Program-made: the position numbers and the translations under genes | Part shown: positions 54,594 through 63,567 of the stretch, piece by piece | Layout of the letters: each line of letters begins with the position of its first letter | Position numbering within the stretch: the stretch's first letter is position 1 | Notes under the pieces: model-generated | Database searches by the model: none | Told to the model about the DNA's origin: nothing | What the model saw: the letters and a program-made list of their open reading frames with translations, nothing else | NCBI RefSeq assembly: GCF_009676955.1 | Contig: NZ_CP045696.1 | Coordinates: 372,001 to 436,000, forward strand | Direction of reading: 5' to 3' | From: Sodaliphilus pleomorphus | Lineage (GTDB): Bacteria; Bacteroidota; Bacteroidia; Bacteroidales; Muribaculaceae | DNA length: 64,000 nt

Positions 54594-55850
54594 TTATAAT
54601 AACTTAGTGTAACATGATCCACTCATAGATAAATTATAACTAATGCGATCTCTAATAGCTCTCTGCATGGCTAGCGAATCATCATTATAAACACAGGCGT
54701 TCCTGTTTTTCAGTCTAAAACTCGAACAACCTCCATGGCACAATGGCAATATTGAACAATCTCGGCATTTCACATTATTAAATTTTGATTCCATTCGCTT
54801 TTCCAGACTATCATTTTCCCACACAATTGCCCCCTCGTCGTTTAAGAAGCCATCACGCTCTGTGTTCTCAAAATCTATTGCGGTACATTTGTAGATATCA
54901 CCATTATAATGCACAACACACTGATTGCGCCTATCGGCATAACAAAATTCTCTGAACGTCATTTTAGCTGCTTTAAGCCGATTCTCCTTAAATACACTTA
55001 TCACACCTGGTATTTTTTTTTCTAATATATGCTTGTACCTTTCCTGCCATACAATGTGTATGTCAATATGTATGTTCTTCAAAGTATCAACATCCAAATC
55101 TGAAAAATCCGACGTTATGTATTCTAATGAATTAATATTCTCATTTGTACTGTTAATTCTTAATCTTACAGGCACTCCATGTCGTGCTAACTGTTTAATA
55201 TTCTCTACGATTTTATCATAACTACCCTCACCACTTTTTAAGAATCGGATTTTATTATGTTCTTCACGATTACCATCTAAAGTTATTTGTGCACCATTGA
55301 AGTTATAGCGTTTCATTTCTTTTATCATTTTTTCATTAAAAAGAAAGCCATTCGTTGTCAGATTTACAGAGAATGCCTTATTCATAACTTGAGCATAATT
55401 CTTTGTATGCTCCAAAATAGGCAACATCACACTTTTATAGTATAATAATGGTTCTCCTCCAAAAAAAGATATTTGAATATTATCATGCTTACAATACAGA
55501 TGTTCCACTAGTTTGTCAATTTTAACCACAGTAGATTGCTCCATCTTCGAAAAAACGTGTTTCTCGTAGCAATACCAGCAATTAAAATTACAATTAATAG
55601 TAGGGTTAATAATTAAGTGGAATGGATCTTTCGAATATTCAACATTCCTCGCATATTCAAGAAATTGTTCAGTTTCATCCAGATCAGACTGTACAATAAA
55701 TCCATGCTTTGCCATTTTCTGCCTCAAGTCATCAGATGGCATCTCCAAGTCCGATTTTTGCAAAAATATTGTCTTGTCAGTCAATGCATTGTATAAGGCA
55801 ACAGTTGTCTGAGTCACCTCTATTATATTGTTAAATTTACTAAAAACCAT
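54594..55850 (-). CDS. Radical SAM/SPASM peptide-modifying enzyme
   Basis: 418 residues from ATG 55850 (MVFSKFNN). The longer frame to 55880 would start inside the terminator hairpin, so I reject it. Iron-sulfur motif NPTINCNFNCWYCYEKH (Cys87, Cys91, Cys94). C-terminal SPASM cysteines in KCRDCSILPLCHGGCSSF and NACV. The N-terminal ~75 residues (TTVALYNALTDKTIF) resemble a peptide-binding RRE/PqqD-like part. SPASM enzymes usually install crosslinks on Cys, Tyr or Lys side chains in a nearby precursor. It is directly downstream of one. Confidence 0.92.
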   Translation of the reverse strand: MVFSKFNNIIEVTQTTVALYNALTDKTIFLQKSDLEMPSDDLRQKMAKHGFIVQSDLDETEQFLEYARNVEYSKDPFHLIINPTINCNFNCWYCYEKHVFSKMEQSTVVKIDKLVEHLYCKHDNIQISFFGGEPLLYYKSVMLPILEHTKNYAQVMNKAFSVNLTTNGFLFNEKMIKEMKRYNFNGAQITLDGNREEHNKIRFLKSGEGSYDKIVENIKQLARHGVPVRLRINSTNENINSLEYITSDFSDLDVDTLKNIHIDIHIVWQERYKHILEKKIPGVISVFKENRLKAAKMTFREFCYADRRNQCVVHYNGDIYKCTAIDFENTERDGFLNDEGAIVWENDSLEKRMESKFNNVKCRDCSILPLCHGGCSSFRLKNRNACVYNDDSLAMQRAIRDRISYNLSMSGSCYTKLL

Positions 55851-55863
55851 ATTCAGTGATTTT

Positions 55864-55907
55864 AAAAAAATCCATTCCACAGCCTAAAATTTCACTGTGG
55901 AATGGAT
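55864..55907 (-). terminator. Strong hairpin terminator between precursor and radical SAM gene
   Basis: Perfect 13-bp stem ATCCATTCCACAG/CTGTGGAATGGAT with a 12-nt loop, followed on the minus strand by seven T. It is 7 nt after the precursor stop. It should make the precursor transcript more abundant than the genes beyond it. Confidence 0.9.
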
Positions 55908-55913
55908 CAAAAA

Positions 55914-56132
55914 TTAACACCTGCAGTTATCAGTACTGAACAAACCACATTTGCAGTTGTTACTACCATGACATTCACAATTGTCTGAGCTGAACAAACC
56001 ACATTTGCAATTGTTTGTACCTCTTCCGCTCGTGCCCACCATACCATCCAAAAGAACAGCATCTTCTTCTCTCAAGACGGTTAATTCAAGGCCTTCAATA
56101 AATTCTCTAAGATCATCTTTCTGTTCGGTCAT
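55914..56132 (-). CDS. Precursor of a Cys-rich modified peptide with a duplicated core
   Basis: 72 residues. Leader MTEQKDDLREFIEGLEL to about residue 38 (acidic, ending DGMVGTSGRG), then a core of two repeats: NNCKCGLFSSDNCEC HGS NNCKCGLFSTDNCRC. Eight cysteines lie at 42, 44, 52, 54, 60, 62, 70 and 72, as four CxC pairs. The core is at the very C terminus. A C39 cleavage point is probable after a Gly in the 30-38 region, but the exact residue is unclear. Neighbours are the radical SAM enzyme, glycosyltransferases and exporter. Confidence 0.85.
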   Translation of the reverse strand: MTEQKDDLREFIEGLELTVLREEDAVLLDGMVGTSGRGTNNCKCGLFSSDNCECHGSNNCKCGLFSTDNCRC

Positions 56133-56189
56133 AATAAAATTAGTTAAAAGTTAATAATTAATTTTGTATAGACTGCTATTTAAAGCTTT

Positions 56190-57308
56190 CTATTTCGATA
56201 AGAGGATTTTTTTGTATTGAAGTTCCTCTATTTTATCTTGACTATGAGTACAGACCACTCCTCTGGCACTGATATACCCTTTTAAAACTTCTAATTCCAC
56301 AGGATTTAATTTTCTCTCAATAAACCGTGTAAACCTGTTTAGGAGCCAACATTTTCCGTTCCCTTGAACAATGGTATAGTCGGTGTTAAATCTAAACTCG
56401 CCAGCATCTGCCATGAGGTGGCCACGTGATATTATGAAGTTAACCTGTTTAATAAGCCCAATCTTTATTCCGAATAAATATCCCGATAGCGAACTCGTAA
56501 AATCTATCATTTCCATGTTATTTTGAATATTGATAATATCCTCATAAACGAGTTTTTCAGGCAAAGCCCCGTCAAACCGTCCACCTATTGTGCCTTGGAA
56601 AAAATCATGATAGAACTGCACAATATTGTTAGAAGTAGGTATACCCCCATAGCCACGTTCCCCGACAACGATAAACGGCTTATGGTGCTTTATGGCGAAA
56701 AGCACTGCATAGCCAGAACCTATCACCATTTGGGCTCGCCTAACATGGTTTTCAATGTCGCTGGAACTGTCGGATAAGTGGATATTGGCGTTGGCAAGAT
56801 GCTTGATGCTTTCGTTTTTGCTGCACACATCAATTCTCAAATGAGTGAGCCTATTCAATGTGCGTAAAATCTTAAAAAGTGCACTGTCGGCATACAAAAA
56901 TTCACCAGTGTTCACATAGATGTCAAACTCTGGAGTCGAATCACACTTGCGGTCATTGGTCAAAGAAAAGTCGAATGGAACGGCTATTTTTTCTGACGTT
57001 TGTTGATACGGACAAAGGATGTTAATATCCAAATCACAGACCCAAAATGTGTAGTCGACCTGCGTGACATCGGTGTAAAAGTACTGGGATATATCTGACC
57101 TAAAAAGAAATCTGACAACCGCCTTTTTATACTTTTGTTTACATTCAACAATCTCATTTGTAATGTCGCCAACGCTCACAATGCAATCGGCGTCATTGCA
57201 CACATCGATTATTTCAAAAGCATTCTCTTTTGAGAAGATTTGATACACGCTTGTATAAAGCATACTATACTTTGCTTGAACACTAGTTGTCGTTAAATAT
57301 ATTTTCAT
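56190..57308 (-). CDS. GT-B-like protein of the peptide operon
   Basis: 372 residues. A GT-B-like second domain is suggested by QMVIGSGYAVLFAIKHHKPFIVVGERGYGGI (about 205-235), where a nucleotide sugar would bind. The C-terminal ~75 residues (MADAGEFRFNTDYTIVQ...) look like a separate small domain, perhaps a peptide-binding RRE-type piece. No family named with confidence. Its start overlaps the preceding glycosyltransferase stop by 4 nt, showing tight coupling. Confidence 0.6.
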   Translation of the reverse strand: MKIYLTTTSVQAKYSMLYTSVYQIFSKENAFEIIDVCNDADCIVSVGDITNEIVECKQKYKKAVVRFLFRSDISQYFYTDVTQVDYTFWVCDLDINILCPYQQTSEKIAVPFDFSLTNDRKCDSTPEFDIYVNTGEFLYADSALFKILRTLNRLTHLRIDVCSKNESIKHLANANIHLSDSSSDIENHVRRAQMVIGSGYAVLFAIKHHKPFIVVGERGYGGIPTSNNIVQFYHDFFQGTIGGRFDGALPEKLVYEDIINIQNNMEMIDFTSSLSGYLFGIKIGLIKQVNFIISRGHLMADAGEFRFNTDYTIVQGNGKCWLLNRFTRFIERKLNPVELEVLKGYISARGVVCTHSQDKIEELQYKKILLSK

Positions 57309-58906
57309 AATGACCTGGATATTAATTTTTGCGACAGCAGGTGCAATTTTTGCATAGTTATTTCACCCACATTTTTTAACGAGGGGTGTGCATTTTCGCC
57401 GAAATGCTCATAACTGCCTTGGCAGCCTTCTGTGTCTTCTGCCATATAGAACTCATATTTAGCCTTTCTATCTTCAGCCAACAACAGCCCATAGTGCAAA
57501 ATCAACAAACGTTCGGCTATAGCTGATTTAGCCATCGTGGGAGCTTGATGGAAATGAAGCTTGCCTCTATTGGAGAATATTTGTGCATGACCGATGTTTC
57601 GCATCATCTTATACCGTAAACATATGCCATCAATTGAGCTGGGGTATTGCCCATTGAAAGTGTCCGGGGAATCCCAAAGATGAATATATGGAACCATATA
57701 AGCGTCTGCAACATCTCTACGCACATACTGATGAACATCGCTGAACCGTTCATCGAGCATTTCATCCACATCAAGGAAAAAAGCGATTTCATGATTCACG
57801 AACGATGCCAAGTCGAGCAGCATGTTTCTGTTCTGCAAGTCATTGAATTCTGTGCGGCGTTTCTTGCACTTGAAAAGCAACTTGTCGCTCCGCGCAAGCT
57901 CATAAGTACCATCGTTGCTGCCATCGTCAAGCAATATGATTCCATCAAACAAGGACGAAACATTCTCAAGAAACGAGATGATTCTGCCACTCTCATTATA
58001 GCTCTGGACCAGCAGAAGCACTGGGTATGACTTGCCTCCAAAATGGGTGGCTATACTATGCTCTGTGAAGTTTTTACAGCAAAAGTTCTCCAATTGCCCC
58101 TCTGATGACGATGGTTTATTTCGCCAATCATACACCAGTTTGTCAAAGTCCCTACCCCAATTATCATAGTTGGCCACGGCCATCTCGGGAAAAAAGAAAT
58201 GACGCAACACATCATTTGGCGTTTTTTCAAAAGGCTTTCCCCTTCTCACCTTGCCCTCCTGATTATCAATATCGCGATGAGCCATCATCGCCTCATTAAA
58301 ATAAAGTTCCTTTACGCCAATCATGTCAAGGCGAGAACGAAAATTATTGTCATCGCCTCCCCACTTTGAGAGGGTCTCGTCATACCCATGAATTTGCTCG
58401 GCATGACGCTTTTCCAGCATAATGCTACCAAAAGGAATAAACTGATATTGATTGAAATTGGCTTCAGTCACTTCTTCCTCGTCGGCGAAACACACCCTGC
58501 CTATAGCATAATGTGGACAATCGGAGTAGTCGTCAAACGACTTACGCAAAATAGCTATTACATCGGTTACCATTTCCGACTCGGGGGAACACACCATTAC
58601 ATAACGTTTCGTTGCAAACCTTATGCCCACATTCAGCGGTTTGGCAGGATTGCGCCACTCGTGGGGCTTGTCATTCATCACGATGCGCCAGTTAACGAAC
58701 GGGTATTGCAATATGAAGTCAAGTAATTCAATAGATTCTTCGGGAGAGTCGAGAACAAGCACTACCTCTATGCCGTTGCGCTCGAAGTATTTTCGATTTT
58801 TGGGGAACACACGCCTAAACTCCCTCATCTTTTTGTAGAAAGGGATTACCACGCTTAAGTCAAAATTGTGGTAGAATGGCTCTGTGGTCTTAAATGAGGT
58901 ATGCAA
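57305..58906 (-). CDS. Two-domain GT2-family glycosyltransferase
   Basis: 533 residues with two GT-A domains. Domain 1 (about 10-250): FDLSVVIPFYKK, VVLVLDSPEES and a metal-binding DXD-like segment KWGGDDNNF. Domain 2 (about 295-500): YPVLLLVQSYNESGRI, ILLDDGSNDGTYEL and FFLDVDEML. Likely cytoplasmic. First gene of the operon, with its own promoter. The acceptor is unknown; peptide or cell-surface sugar are both possible. Confidence 0.82.
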   Translation of the reverse strand: MHTSFKTTEPFYHNFDLSVVIPFYKKMREFRRVFPKNRKYFERNGIEVVLVLDSPEESIELLDFILQYPFVNWRIVMNDKPHEWRNPAKPLNVGIRFATKRYVMVCSPESEMVTDVIAILRKSFDDYSDCPHYAIGRVCFADEEEVTEANFNQYQFIPFGSIMLEKRHAEQIHGYDETLSKWGGDDNNFRSRLDMIGVKELYFNEAMMAHRDIDNQEGKVRRGKPFEKTPNDVLRHFFFPEMAVANYDNWGRDFDKLVYDWRNKPSSSEGQLENFCCKNFTEHSIATHFGGKSYPVLLLVQSYNESGRIISFLENVSSLFDGIILLDDGSNDGTYELARSDKLLFKCKKRRTEFNDLQNRNMLLDLASFVNHEIAFFLDVDEMLDERFSDVHQYVRRDVADAYMVPYIHLWDSPDTFNGQYPSSIDGICLRYKMMRNIGHAQIFSNRGKLHFHQAPTMAKSAIAERLLILHYGLLLAEDRKAKYEFYMAEDTEGCQGSYEHFGENAHPSLKNVGEITMQKLHLLSQKLISRSL

Positions 58907-58935
58907 AGAAGATTAGTATTAAGTGTTCAGTTTTG

Positions 58936-58965
58936 CAAATTTACAAAATATTTTTAATCTGCAAA
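58936..58965 (-). promoter_or_regulatory. Promoter of the peptide operon
   Basis: Minus strand: TTTG, 18 nt, TAAATTTG. Predicted transcription start about 10 nt before the first glycosyltransferase start region. The spacing is slightly short of the usual 19-21. Confidence 0.7.
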
Positions 58966-58995
58966 AAAAATGCAAACAATTTTGCATGTTGTAGA

Positions 58996-59515
58996 GTCAA
59001 GTGGCAAGTGCAAAAGTAGCTAATCTTTGCGAAGAACTCAATTTTGGGAGTTGAAAAGCCTAATTTCTTTCTTGGTCTTTCGTTGGTTTGATATTGTGCT
59101 CTATTGAGTTGTGCTTGAGTGACAGGTCTGAAGTCAGTGCCTTTAGGGAAGTATTCTCTGAGAATCTTGTTTGCGTTTTCAATCGCGCCCTTTTGTCCTG
59201 AGCAGTAAGGATCCGCGAAATAGACAGTGCATTCCAGGGCCTTGCAAATGTTTTTGTGATTCATGAATTCACTTCCATTATCTGTGGTTATTGTGTGGAC
59301 ATCTTAGCCATGACCGCCTTCTGAAATCATAAAAACGGAGCTGCCTTACGACATCCCCGTCTGTTTCCACGATTTCAGCATGGCGGTTGAATCCATTGCT
59401 TGGTCGAGTTGCTCCTCAGCAGAGCTCGCCTCCTCTTCGATTCACGGGGCAAAGTCAACGCTTTCCCTTGAATCTACACCAATGTAGCCTCCTCAATGTT
59501 GCACTTCGTTTTGGA
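58996..59515 (-). pseudogene. IS30-family transposase remnant
   Basis: Translated on the minus strand from about 59308: DVHTITTDNGSEF (second catalytic Asp), then VYFADPYCSGQKGAIENANK (catalytic Glu), REYFPKGTDFRPVTQAQLN and NERPRKKLGFSTP. The N-terminal half is missing. The ends TCAAGTGGCAAGTGCAAAA (58996 side) and TTGCACTTCG (59499 side) match those of the two 0.4-kb elements. The middle (about 59310-59490) is unassigned sequence. Confidence 0.8.
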
Positions 59516-59597
59516 ATCTACACAAAAACTGAGCAATCCAGCAAAATGCAGCATAGCGGGCAGAGAAGATGCCTCTGCACGACACAAGCTGTAGCAA

Positions 59598-59864
59598 TCA
59601 ATCGCCGGCAGGAGGCGAAATGCGCAAATCACGTGCCATGCGCCTGCCCAGCGCTGCCCAGTGCGGTATCTTCTTCATGGTGCTACGCAAGGGCTGCACG
59701 TCGTAGAGCAACACGAGCAGCAAGAAGAGACAACCCAGCAGGCACGTCACGCCATAGAGCTGCTTGATGCTCACCAGCACCGACTGCAGGGGGGCACTGG
59801 ACGCCGTGCGGGCTATGTTGTCGGCCACCTTGTAGCGCAAAAAGAAAGCTGACGTGAAACTTTA
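59598..59864 (-). pseudogene. C-terminal remnant of a transporter, probably MFS
   Basis: Minus-strand frame reads FTSAFFLRYKVADNIARTASS and QSVLVSIKQLYGVTCLLGCLFLLLVLLYDVQ, with one clear membrane helix, resembling the last helix and tail of an MFS-type exporter. A stop precedes it and no start is credible. The IS30 relic lies just beside it and may have caused the loss. Confidence 0.5.
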
Positions 59865-59940
59865 AAGAAAAGGGGCCGCAACCACGATGTGTCACGGCCT
59901 CTTCGTTGTTGTAAAGAGCTATAGTATCGTTTTTTCGGCC

Positions 59941-62232
59941 CTATTTGGCGGCATGCAGCTTGTCGTAGACGTTGGCATCGATCACGGCCATTGCCGTGAG
60001 ATTGACGATGTCGCGCACGGGGGCATCGATGCTGGTGAAGTGGATGGGACGGTTCAAGCCAATCTGGATGGGGCCGATGGCCTCGGCGGCGCCAGCCTTG
60101 GCCAGCATTTGATAGACGGTATTGGCCGCACTCAAGTTGGGGAAGATGAGCGTGTTCACGTCCTTGCCCTTGAGTGTGTTGAAGGGGAATGAACGGTCGC
60201 GCAACTCACGATCGAGCGCATACTGCACCTGCATTTCGCCGTCGACAGTGATCTCGGGATAGTCGCGGTGCAGGATGTCGATGGCACGATGCAGCTCGAT
60301 GGGGCCGTGCTCGGGGTTGGAGCCAAAGTTGCTATAGGATATCATCGCCATCACAGGGTAGTGAGCATAGTTTTTCACTGCCTGGTGAGTGAGGCGAGTG
60401 ATGTCGACAAGCGTCGGGGTGTCGTTCTCGTGATTGATCGAGGTGTCGGCGATAAAGAGAGCACCATGCCGAGTGTTGAGGATGTGCATGGTTGCAAAGT
60501 GGGAATAGCCGGGCATGATGCCCACCACTTCCTTGGCAATCTTCACGGTGTTGCCACCGCCGGCATACATGCCTGTGATAAAGGCGTCGGCCTCGTTGTT
60601 CTCGACCATCATCATGCCGAAGTAGTTGCGATCGAGCATTTTCTCCTCGGCCTCGGCCAGGTTGATGCCATTGCGCTGGTTTTTCTCCATGTGCTTGGTG
60701 GCATAGAGGTGGCGGCGATCGGCTTGGTTGTCGTGACGGGGATTCACAATCTCGATACCGTCGATGCTGATGTTGAGCCGCTTGGCGCGCTTGGTGATCA
60801 TCTCCTTGTTGCCCAGCAGGATAGGAATGCATATACCGTTTTCCTTGGCCTGCACGGCAGCTTGGAGCATATTGTCGGTGTTGGCTTGGGCAAACACCAC
60901 CCGCTTGGGAGAGCGCTGAGCCTCCTCGATGAAGCGGCGCATGAGCTTGTTGTCGTATCCCATGAGTTGCCGCAGCTCCTTCTTGTAGGCATCATAGTCG
61001 TCGATGGGCCGTTTGGCCACGCCCGACTCGGCAGCAGCCTTGGCCACAGCGATCGACACCTCGGTAATCAAGCGCGGGTCCATGGCCTTGGGCAGAATAT
61101 ACTTGGGGCCGTACTTGATTTTGTTCATGTGATAGGCGGCATTGACGATGGGAGGCACATTTTTGCGTGCGAGCTCGGCAATGGCATGCACGGCAGCAAG
61201 CTCCATGGAAACATTGATCTCGGTGGCCGAGCAGTCGATAGCGCCACGGAAGATGTAGGGGAAGCCGAGCACGTTGTTGATTTGGTTGGGATAGTCGCTG
61301 CGGCCTGTGGCATAGATGAGGTCTTTGCGCGACTTCATAGCCTTGTCGTAGGAAATTTCGGGATTAGGATTGGCCAGGGCAAAGACGATGGGCTTGTCGG
61401 CCATCGACTGCACCATCTCGGGAGTGACCACATCGGCAACCGAGAGGCCCAGGAAGACGTCGGCCCCCTTCATGGCCTCGGCCAGGGTTGTGATATCGCG
61501 TGTGGTGGCAAACTCCTGCTTCTGCGGGTTGAGGTTGGAGCGACGTGTTGTGATGACGCCCTTGCTGTCGCACATCACGATGTTTTCCTTCTTCACGCCC
61601 AGTTGCATGTAGAGACGGGTGCAGCATATTGCTGCGGCGCCAGCACCGTTTACCACGAGCTTGATGTCGCTTGCTTTCTTGCCTTGTATATCGAGAGCGT
61701 TGATGAGGCCTGCACCTGAGATGATGGCAGTGCCGTGCTGGTCGTCGTGCATGACGGGGATGTCGCACTCGGCCTTGAGGCGGCGCTCGATCTCGAAGCA
61801 CTCGGGAGCCTTGATATCCTCAAGATTGATGCCGCCGAAGGTGGGAGAAATGGCCTTGACGGCAGCGATGAATTTCTCGGGGTCTTTCTCATCGACCTCG
61901 ATATCAAAGCTGTCGAGACCTGCAAATATCTTGAACAGCAACGCTTTGCCCTCCATCACTGGCTTGCCGGCCATGGCGCCGATATTGCCCAAGCCAAGCA
62001 CTGCTGTGCCGTTGCTCACGACCCCCACAAGGTTGCCCTTGTTGGTATACTTGAACACATCTTCGGGATGGGCCTGGATCTCGAGGCAGGGATAAGCCAC
62101 GCCTGGGGAATAAGCCAGCGAGAGATCCTCGGAGGTCTGATAGGGCTTGGTAGGCGTTACACTGATTTTGCCCGGCTTGTCATCGAGATGATGATAGTCG
62201 AGAGCCATCTTTTTGGTTACTTTAGTCGTCAT
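59941..62232 (-). CDS. maeB: NADP-dependent malic enzyme with phosphotransacetylase-like domain
   Basis: 763 residues. Oxidatively decarboxylates malate to pyruvate. N-terminal malic domain ([15 protein letters not shown]; catalytic Lys in EGKALLFK; metal site [12 protein letters not shown] and HDDQHGTA) and NAD(P) Rossmann domain ([13 protein letters not shown]) to about residue 430; the C-terminal 330 residues are a Pta-like domain ([24 protein letters not shown]). This is the standard MaeB architecture. Complete. Confidence 0.95.
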   Translation of the reverse strand: MTTKVTKKMALDYHHLDDKPGKISVTPTKPYQTSEDLSLAYSPGVAYPCLEIQAHPEDVFKYTNKGNLVGVVSNGTAVLGLGNIGAMAGKPVMEGKALLFKIFAGLDSFDIEVDEKDPEKFIAAVKAISPTFGGINLEDIKAPECFEIERRLKAECDIPVMHDDQHGTAIISGAGLINALDIQGKKASDIKLVVNGAGAAAICCTRLYMQLGVKKENIVMCDSKGVITTRRSNLNPQKQEFATTRDITTLAEAMKGADVFLGLSVADVVTPEMVQSMADKPIVFALANPNPEISYDKAMKSRKDLIYATGRSDYPNQINNVLGFPYIFRGAIDCSATEINVSMELAAVHAIAELARKNVPPIVNAAYHMNKIKYGPKYILPKAMDPRLITEVSIAVAKAAAESGVAKRPIDDYDAYKKELRQLMGYDNKLMRRFIEEAQRSPKRVVFAQANTDNMLQAAVQAKENGICIPILLGNKEMITKRAKRLNISIDGIEIVNPRHDNQADRRHLYATKHMEKNQRNGINLAEAEEKMLDRNYFGMMMVENNEADAFITGMYAGGGNTVKIAKEVVGIMPGYSHFATMHILNTRHGALFIADTSINHENDTPTLVDITRLTHQAVKNYAHYPVMAMISYSNFGSNPEHGPIELHRAIDILHRDYPEITVDGEMQVQYALDRELRDRSFPFNTLKGKDVNTLIFPNLSAANTVYQMLAKAGAAEAIGPIQIGLNRPIHFTSIDAPVRDIVNLTAMAVIDANVYDKLHAAK

Positions 62233-62481
62233 TGTTGATATAGAATTGTTACACGTAGTATATACTATTAAACTGCCTCACAAAGTTACTAATTCTTTTC
62301 CCAAAGCGGTGTAGCAGGTTGCACATTAACGCAAATTAACGTCACGCAACGTCATCTGCTCTCCCCCACTGCGCGGCAGGTGAAACCACTCGACAAGAGC
62401 CGATTCAAGAGAAACAAAAAAAGCGCTGATTGCAGGATTGCGCAATCAACGCTTTGTGGTGTTGTAAAAAGGTAGAGAACT

Positions 62482-63060
62482 TTAAGCCTCGGCAGGAGCG
62501 TCCTCGGCAGCAGGAGCCTGCTCGTCTTGCTTAGCAGCCTCGGCAGCTTCTTGGGCAGCCTTGGCAGCCTCGGCCTCGGCAGCTGCCTTGGCGGCTGCAA
62601 TCTCGGCTTTCTTCTTAGCCACGGCCTCGGCCTTGGCCTCGTTCTTCTTGGATTCCTCGTCAAGACGTTTCTTGTTGTCGGCCTTCTTGGCCTCAATAGC
62701 TTGGTTCTTCACTGCCGAAATTTTGGCATCTTTTTGAGCTTTCCAAGCCTCGAAACGCTTTTGAGCCTCTGCCTCGTCGAAGGCGCCTTTCTTCACGCCG
62801 CCCTGGAGATGCTTCATGAGCATGACACCCTCGCGCGAGAGGATGTTGCGCACAGTGTCGGTGGGGATTGCGCCGCAGTTGACCCAGTAGAGAGCTCTCT
62901 CGAAATTTAAACTTATTGTAGCAGGATTAGTGTTAGGGTTATAAGAACCAATCCTCTCAATAAATCTACCATCTCGTGGTGCCCTGCTATCGGCTACGAC
63001 AATTGGATAGAACGCATAGTCCTTGTGGCCATGACGTTGTAATCTGATTTTAGTTGCCAT
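62482..63060 (-). CDS. rpsP: Ribosomal protein S16 with long acidic/Ala-rich tail
   Basis: 192 residues. The first ~85 residues match S16 ([38 protein letters not shown]). The tail (about 100-192) is a repetitive Ala/Glu/Lys helix rich in [20 protein letters not shown] and ends AAEDAPAEA. Bacteroidetes S16 proteins are often extended like this. A 30S subunit protein, essential for assembly. No terminator was checked downstream. Confidence 0.95.
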   Translation of the reverse strand: MATKIRLQRHGHKDYAFYPIVVADSRAPRDGRFIERIGSYNPNTNPATISLNFERALYWVNCGAIPTDTVRNILSREGVMLMKHLQGGVKKGAFDEAEAQKRFEAWKAQKDAKISAVKNQAIEAKKADNKKRLDEESKKNEAKAEAVAKKKAEIAAAKAAAEAEAAKAAQEAAEAAKQDEQAPAAEDAPAEA

Positions 63061-63138
63061 TGTAAAAAATAAAATTAAGTTTAAATTGTTGTTTTAAAAT
63101 AAAAAGTGACCACACGCGTTGTAGCCACTTTCATGTTG

Positions 63139-63209
63139 TTGTCCTGGAAGGATTCGAACCCTCGCAAGCGGAACCAGAATCCGATGTGCTACCATTACAC
63201 CACAGGACA
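63139..63209 (-). tRNA. tRNA-Gln (anticodon CTG)
   Basis: 71-nt minus-strand tRNA: acceptor TGTCCTG/CAGGACA, D-arm with GGTAGCA, anticodon loop TTCTGGT (anticodon CTG), T-loop TTCGAAT. No encoded CCA. It lies upstream of rpsP on the same strand. Confidence 0.94.
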
Positions 63210-63344
63210 ATTCCCAAATGCGTTGCAAAGGTAACGCTTTTTTTGATACCTGCAAAAATTATGGCTCATTTTTTTCAGATTTATTTTTGACAGATGCTAT
63301 GACAACGAGCAGAACATCATGCACAACGAGCAGCAAGGCGGCAG

Positions 63345-63530
63345 TCATTTTGCAGGTTTGCAACACGTTGCAAGCTTGGGTGCAATGTCGGCAGTGAGCG
63401 AGGGCAGGACTTCTTCCTTGATGAGTTTCTCCTCCAGTTTGCTGGTTTGCATCAACAAGTCGTTGTCAATCTCAAGGCCTAAATCCCTCATGTTTTGAAG
63501 GGTCTGGTATAGCATTTCAAGTTTTGACAT
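63345..63530 (-). CDS. Small hypothetical protein
   Basis: 61 residues, mostly one long amphipathic helix (LEMLYQTLQNMRDLGLEIDNDLLMQTSKLEEKLIKEE) and a C-terminal end with two cysteines (CCKPAK). It follows the acyltransferase gene by 37 nt on the same strand. Unknown function. Confidence 0.5.
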   Translation of the reverse strand: MSKLEMLYQTLQNMRDLGLEIDNDLLMQTSKLEEKLIKEEVLPSLTADIAPKLATCCKPAK

Positions 63531-63567
63531 AATCTCTTTCTATGTGTTTTGGCGCAATTAAAGAATT

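Noticed and set aside
55851..55880. Upstream start of the radical SAM gene
   Set aside because: These ten codons are part of the terminator hairpin region; the ATG at 55850 is better.
60268..61719. 483-codon + strand frame in maeB
   Set aside because: Shadow of malic enzyme.
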